Assembly: GCA_913064995.1 (NCBI GenBank) | Contig: CAJYBL010000052.1 | Span: 1-8,888, forward strand | DNA: 8,888 nt | Direction of reading: 5' to 3' | Origin: an uncultured Alphaproteobacteria bacterium | GTDB taxonomy: Bacteria > Pseudomonadota > Alphaproteobacteria > Puniceispirillales > Puniceispirillaceae | Part shown: positions 5,441 through 8,888 of the stretch, piece after piece | Numbering within the stretch: the stretch's first letter is position 1 | Layout of the letters: each line of letters begins with the position of its first letter | Position numbers and translations under genes: made by a program | The notes under the pieces: model-generated | Databases searched by the model: none | What the model saw: the letters and a program-made list of their open reading frames with translations, nothing else | What the model was told of the DNA's origin: nothing

Positions 5441-6127
5441 ATGATAACCGCTATGACCGCTGCTTTTCCAACCCAATCGATCAGTGATTGGATTTTCGAT
5501 CTTGATAACACCATCTATCCAGCCAAAACAAATCTGTTTCGTCGCGTATCTGTCCGGATTACCGAATTTGTTGCAGCGCATTATAATGTTGCTGATGATG
5601 ATGCGCGGGTAATTCAAAAGGATTTGTTTCACCGCTATGGAACCACCATGCGCGGCATGATGAGCGAAGAAAACATCCAGCCCAAAGTCTATCTCGATTA
5701 TGTTCATGATATTGATGTTAGTGATCTTGACCATGACCAAGAGCTTGATTCCATGTTAACCGCTTTGCCCGGGCGGAAACATATTTTTACCAACGGCACC
5801 GTTCCGCATGCGGAAAATATTTTATCGGCCTATGGTGTTCGTCATCATTTTGATCAGATTTTTGATATTGTTGCCGCCGATTATATTCCCAAGCCAGATC
5901 AATATGCCTTTGATTGTTTTTTAAAGCAGACCGGCATTGACCCGAATGGTGCGGTCATGATCGAAGATATGGCCGCCAATCTAAAGCCTGCCGCCGCGCT
6001 TGGCATGCGCACGGTTTGGCTGGCAAGTGATATTGAATGGGCTAATCAAGGCTCAGATGAAGCTTATGTGCATTTTAAAGCCGATGACCTAAAGGGGTTT
6101 TTGCGCTCGCTTGCCCTTGCTGGGTGA
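5441..6127 (+). CDS. HAD-superfamily pyrimidine 5'-nucleotidase
   Basis: This 228-aa cytoplasmic hydrolase matches the HAD subfamily of pyrimidine 5'-nucleotidases related to yeast Sdt1 and Phm8. It carries motif I WIFDLDNTIYP (17-27) with nucleophile D20 and acid/base D22, a helical cap (about 30-105) with RYGTTMRGM (65-73), motif II IFTNGT (115-120), motif III Lys in IPKPDQYAF (149-157), and motif IV MIEDMAANL (173-181) with E175-D176. The substrate is not fixed by sequence. UMP/CMP dephosphorylation is the family name, and another phosphate ester is possible. Two starts compete: ATG 5441, only 3 nt after AGGA (5434-5437), and ATG 5453, 15 nt after it. The gene is 20 bp downstream of argB, so it is probably cotranscribed with it. 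Confidence 0.88.
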   Translation: MITAMTAAFPTQSISDWIFDLDNTIYPAKTNLFRRVSVRITEFVAAHYNVADDDARVIQKDLFHRYGTTMRGMMSEENIQPKVYLDYVHDIDVSDLDHDQELDSMLTALPGRKHIFTNGTVPHAENILSAYGVRHHFDQIFDIVAADYIPKPDQYAFDCFLKQTGIDPNGAVMIEDMAANLKPAAALGMRTVWLASDIEWANQGSDEAYVHFKADDLKGFLRSLALAG

Positions 6128-6156
6128 TCAATGAAAAGACTGAAGTGACGGCATCA

Positions 6157-6185
6157 TGGACGCAAAGGCCGGTAAACGCTATAAC
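6157..6185 (+). promoter_or_regulatory. candidate promoter for dapD-dapE
   Basis: TGGACG (6157-6162) and TATAAC (6180-6185) are separated by 17 bases, matching consensus at four and five positions. It sits in the 102-bp gap after the HAD gene, with initiation expected near 6192. A GACA/TGTC plus GGG/CCC inverted repeat (6186-6210) covers that point, just before the dapD ribosome binding site, and may affect initiation or translation. Confidence 0.4.
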
Positions 6186-6229
6186 GACAAGGGCGGGCAA
6201 TTCCCCTGTCAAATATAAGGAGAAAAAGC

Positions 6230-7090
6230 ATGGATTTGGCGCAACTTGAAACCGAAATTAACGCTGCATGGGACAATCGTGATGCGGTAAATGCCTCGAC
6301 CAAAGGGGCGGTTCGTGACGCTGTTACAGCTGCGCTTGCTCTGCTTGATTCGGGAACGGCGCGTGTCGCAGAACCGGCCGGAGATCATCAATGGACGGTG
6401 AATCAATGGCTGAAAAAAGCGGTGCTTTTATCATTTCGTCTGAATGACATGCAAGCCATCCCAAGCGGAACCATCTATGAAGGTGCTGGCGAATCTGTTT
6501 GGTGGGACAAGGTGCCACCAAAATTTAGCGGCTGGGATGAAGCGCGTTTCCGCGAAGCCGGTTTCCGCGCCGTGCCGGGCTGTATTGTTCGCCATTCCGC
6601 CTTTATCGCGCCAAATGCCGTCTTGATGCCAAGCTTTGTGAACCTTGGTGCCTATGTTGGCAGCGGAACAATGGTTGATACATGGGCAACGGTTGGATCA
6701 TGCGCGCAGATTGGCAAGAATGTTCATCTATCAGGCGGGGCTGGCATTGGCGGGGTTTTGGAACCATTACAGGCCGGACCGGTTATCATTGAAGATGATT
6801 GTTTTATCGGCGCCCGCTCGGAAGTTGTTGAAGGTGTGGTTGTTGAAACCGGTGCGGTTTTGTCGATGGGTGTGTTCATTGGTGCTTCGACCAAAATTGT
6901 CGATCGGGTAACTGGTGAAGTGCATATTGGCCGCGTACCAGCCTATTCAGTTGTTGTGCCTGGCAGCCTTCCCGGCAAGCCATTGGCCGATGGATCACCT
7001 GGCCCGTCGCTTTATTGCGCCGTAATCATCAAAAAAGTTGACGAAAAGACCCGTGCAAAAACATCTGTAAATGATCTTTTGAGAGATTAA
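6230..7090 (+). CDS. dapD: 2,3,4,5-tetrahydropyridine-2,6-dicarboxylate N-succinyltransferase
   Basis: DapD transfers succinyl from succinyl-CoA to tetrahydrodipicolinate, opening the succinylase branch to meso-diaminopimelate (peptidoglycan) and lysine. The 286-aa protein follows E. coli DapD (274 aa) from end to end. It has a helical N-terminal domain with ALLDSGTARVAE (37-48) and QWLKKAVLLSFRLND (59-73), then a left-handed beta-helix of hexapeptide repeats (about 120-245) including MVDTWATVGSCAQIGKNVHL (148-167), GGAGIGGVLEPL (169-180) and CFIGARSEVVEGV (191-203). The end, SLYCAVIIKKVD (260-271), also matches. A short loop around 248-258 (PGKPLADGSPG) is longer than in E. coli. An ideal AAGGAG (6217-6222) lies 7 nt upstream. 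dapE starts 4 bp after the stop, so the two genes are co-translated. Confidence 0.98.
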   Translation: MDLAQLETEINAAWDNRDAVNASTKGAVRDAVTAALALLDSGTARVAEPAGDHQWTVNQWLKKAVLLSFRLNDMQAIPSGTIYEGAGESVWWDKVPPKFSGWDEARFREAGFRAVPGCIVRHSAFIAPNAVLMPSFVNLGAYVGSGTMVDTWATVGSCAQIGKNVHLSGGAGIGGVLEPLQAGPVIIEDDCFIGARSEVVEGVVVETGAVLSMGVFIGASTKIVDRVTGEVHIGRVPAYSVVVPGSLPGKPLADGSPGPSLYCAVIIKKVDEKTRAKTSVNDLLRD

Positions 7091-7094
7091 AACC

Positions 7095-8237
7095 ATGCCA
7101 TCCTATGCGGTTCAACTTGCGCAAAGACTTGTGCGCTGCCCATCGGTAACACCGATTGAAGGCGGGGCGCTTGATCTGTTGCAGGATGAATTCACCAAGC
7201 TTGGTTTTAACTGCACAAGATTGCCTTTTGGCGCTGGGGACAAGCGGATTGATAATCTGTTTGCACGCCGTGGGAAAGGCGGGCGTCATTTTGCCTTTGC
7301 GGGGCATACTGATGTTGTACCGGTTGGTGATGCCGCGCAATGGCAGCATGATCCTTTTGGCGGCATGCTTGTTGATGGCAAATTATATGGCCGTGGTGCG
7401 GCTGATATGAAAGGCGGCATCGCCGCTTTTGTTGCCGCCGTATCCGCCCTTGACGGCGCTGATGATACCGGCTCGATCAGCTTTATCATCACCGGTGATG
7501 AAGAAGGCGACGCTGATTTCGGCACGGTTAAGATGGTTGAATGGTTACAGGCGAATGATCAAGTGCCAGATGTGTGCCTTGTTGGCGAGCCAACCAATCC
7601 ATCACGTCTTGGCGATGTGATTAAAAATGGCCGCCGTGGCAGCCTATCCTGCCAATTGCGCGTTGATGGGGTGCAGGGCCATGTTGCCTATCCACATCTG
7701 GCCGATAACCCGATTACCCGCCTGATTGCCATGTTGGCACCGGTGAATGGCACCGCGCTTGATGGCGGCAATGATTATTTTGACCCGTCAACCGCGAATG
7801 TGACAAGCATTGATACCGACAATGACGCTGGCAATGTCATTCCCGCATCAGTATCGGCCAAGTTCAATATCCGGTTTAACACTGAACATAAATCAGATGA
7901 TTTAATTGGCTGGCTGGAAGAACATTTCAACCGTGTTGGCGGCGAATGGACGGCGACATGGCGTGCCTCGGCACAGCCCTTTGTGACGCCTGTCGGCAGC
8001 TTTACTGCATTAATGCAGACAGCGATTGAAACGGTCACAGGGCAAAAACCAGCTCTTTCAACAAGTGGCGGCACATCGGATGCGCGCTTTATCACAAATA
8101 TCTGTCCTGTTGCCGAATTTGGCCTTGTTGGTCAAACCATGCATCAGGTCGATGAGCATGTTGACGCTGCTGACATCGACCAGCTTGCGAAAATCTATCA
8201 TGAAATGCTGGTTCGTTTTTTTAAGGGTGACTCTTAA
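7095..8237 (+). CDS. dapE: succinyl-diaminopimelate desuccinylase
   Basis: DapE hydrolyses N-succinyl-LL-diaminopimelate to LL-diaminopimelate and succinate. It is a dinuclear zinc enzyme of the M20 peptidase family. The 380-aa product has the usual length and all expected ligands: H71 in GHTDVVPVGD (70-79) with D73, D104 in GRGAADMKGG (99-108), catalytic E136 and ligand E137 in TGDEEGDADFGT (133-144), E165 in LVGEPTNPSR (162-171), and H350 near the C terminus in GQTMHQVDE (346-354). The dimerisation or lid domain, about 178-292, includes GVQGHVAYPHLADNP (192-206). GGTSDARF (325-332) is the C-terminal signature. The gene begins 4 bp after dapD. It completes the succinylase segment apart from the transaminase, which is not in this window. 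Confidence 0.98.
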   Translation: MPSYAVQLAQRLVRCPSVTPIEGGALDLLQDEFTKLGFNCTRLPFGAGDKRIDNLFARRGKGGRHFAFAGHTDVVPVGDAAQWQHDPFGGMLVDGKLYGRGAADMKGGIAAFVAAVSALDGADDTGSISFIITGDEEGDADFGTVKMVEWLQANDQVPDVCLVGEPTNPSRLGDVIKNGRRGSLSCQLRVDGVQGHVAYPHLADNPITRLIAMLAPVNGTALDGGNDYFDPSTANVTSIDTDNDAGNVIPASVSAKFNIRFNTEHKSDDLIGWLEEHFNRVGGEWTATWRASAQPFVTPVGSFTALMQTAIETVTGQKPALSTSGGTSDARFITNICPVAEFGLVGQTMHQVDEHVDAADIDQLAKIYHEMLVRFFKGDS

Positions 8238-8804
8238 ATGGCATCATTGCCCAATCTATCACCATCAAGCCTGTTCGCCCTGATTCGGGTGACATTGCTT
8301 GTCATGCTTGGCCGAAAACCAGCGATTGGCAGTTATGACACATCGCCAGCGGGGGTTTGGCAGGCAATTGCAGCATCGATTGTCTTTACGCTTTTGGTCA
8401 CGATTTATCCCGGGCTTGAGGCGACTCCAAACCTGTTTTTCGCGGCGCTGCTTTTGCAATTGATCGGCGTTGTCATGCTGGTGCTTTTGATCAATCTGTT
8501 GTTAAAAGCGCTTGGCCGACCAGATAAGTTATTGCCGTTTATCGTGCCATTTTTATGGATCGAAAATCTGCAACAGCTTCTTGGCGGCATTGTTCAAAGC
8601 CTGACCGTGATGACCGGTGATCAAACGCTGATGATTTCGATTTTGCCGGTTGCCGTTTGGACCTGCTATTGGTTGTGGCGCATTGGCCGCGATATCGTTG
8701 GCAAGGGCGGCTTGGTAGCGGCAGGTTTCATCGCCATGTCATTCATGATCGATGTCAGCCTTCTTTATATGCTTCAATCGCGACTGCCAGCCATTGGCGG
8801 ATAA
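8238..8804 (+). CDS. conserved-looking integral membrane protein, function unknown
   Basis: I do not recognise this 188-aa protein. Hydrophobic segments at about 41-58, 66-90, 98-121, 130-147 and 157-179 suggest four or five membrane passes after a short N-terminal part with a LIRVTLLVMLGRKPA stretch (15-29) and the polar SYDTSPAG (32-39). Between helices there are short loops such as GRPDK (93-97) and WRIGRDIVGKGG (147-158). No catalytic motif, signal cleavage site or cysteine cluster is visible. The organisation loosely recalls Yip1-like small membrane proteins, which is a weak comparison. The ATG directly follows the dapE stop, with AAGGGTGA (8223-8230) 7 nt upstream, so it is translated in the dap operon. 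Its last 31 bp overlap the convergent truA. Base composition and codon use resemble its neighbours. Confidence 0.8.
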   Translation: MASLPNLSPSSLFALIRVTLLVMLGRKPAIGSYDTSPAGVWQAIAASIVFTLLVTIYPGLEATPNLFFAALLLQLIGVVMLVLLINLLLKALGRPDKLLPFIVPFLWIENLQQLLGGIVQSLTVMTGDQTLMISILPVAVWTCYWLWRIGRDIVGKGGLVAAGFIAMSFMIDVSLLYMLQSRLPAIGG

Positions 8805-8888
8805 TCAACACCAACAAGATACAAGCCTTCGGGCGGAGCGGTTGGGCCAGCCGCACTGCGGTCACAGGCAGCGAGCGCGGTCTTCACA
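8774..8888 (-). CDS. truA: tRNA pseudouridine(38-40) synthase TruA, C-terminal fragment
   Basis: Reading the minus strand from 8887 to a TGA at 8776-8774 gives 37 residues: ALAACDRSAAGPTAPPEGLYL, then VGVDYP, then a short tail MAGSRD. The pattern of 'D R..AG..APP.GLYL..VDYP' is the diagnostic C terminus of TruA, which makes pseudouridine at positions 38-40 in the anticodon stem-loop of many tRNAs. Everything upstream, including the catalytic Asp domain, lies beyond the window. The conserved part ends near 8798, inside the 3' end of the convergent membrane-protein gene, so the overlap is real. In many Alphaproteobacteria truA lies near dapE, which agrees with the call. Confidence 0.88.
   Translation of the reverse strand, partial: VKTALAACDRSAAGPTAPPEGLYLVGVDYPPMAGSRD

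Noticed and set aside
7775..8095. 106-aa minus-strand open frame inside dapE
   Set aside because: It lies opposite conserved DapE sequence including GGTSDARF, and no independent support was found.

Overview
The window is a compact, gene-dense chromosomal segment from what looks like a free-living Alphaproteobacterium of moderate GC content. The evidence is the gene set and order (rpmH, rnpA, yidD, yidC, engB, argB, a HAD nucleotidase, dapD, dapE), the long N-terminal extension of ArgB, the 'RLLFAG' lead-in of EngB, and Lys rather than Arg in the YidC groove. A SAR116-like marine lineage is a guess from composition and gene style only. No mobile element, CRISPR array, phage gene or defence system is visible. 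This is conserved core genome, and I found no undescribed system in it.

Layout. Positions 1-66 hold most of a minus-strand tRNA-Arg(ACG), cut by the window edge. A 289-bp divergent spacer carries candidate promoters for the tRNA and for gpt, plus ATTCAC/GTGAAT inverted repeats. gpt (356-835, purine salvage) stands alone. After a 212-bp spacer, a near-consensus promoter (972-1000) drives rpmH (1048-1182; only 44 aa, easily missed), rnpA, yidD, yidC and engB. These genes are packed with gaps of 24 bp or less or with overlaps: ATGA between rnpA and yidD, TGA|ATG between yidD and yidC, and a 37-bp overlap of yidC with engB. They form a ribosome, RNase P, membrane-insertion and ribosome-assembly cassette.

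A 169-bp spacer with a nested inverted repeat (4381-4442) separates this from argB (arginine pathway, probably feedback-inhibited). argB is followed 20 bp later by a HAD-family pyrimidine 5'-nucleotidase. After 102 bp with a candidate promoter and a strong ribosome binding site come dapD and dapE, consecutive-pathway enzymes of the succinylase route to diaminopimelate and lysine (the transaminase step lies between them). Abutting dapE with no gap is an unrecognised multi-pass membrane protein (8238-8804).

The window ends in the 3' end of truA on the minus strand. It converges on the membrane-protein gene and overlaps it tail to tail by 31 bp. truA is too short here to stand out as an open reading frame, but its C-terminal sequence is diagnostic.
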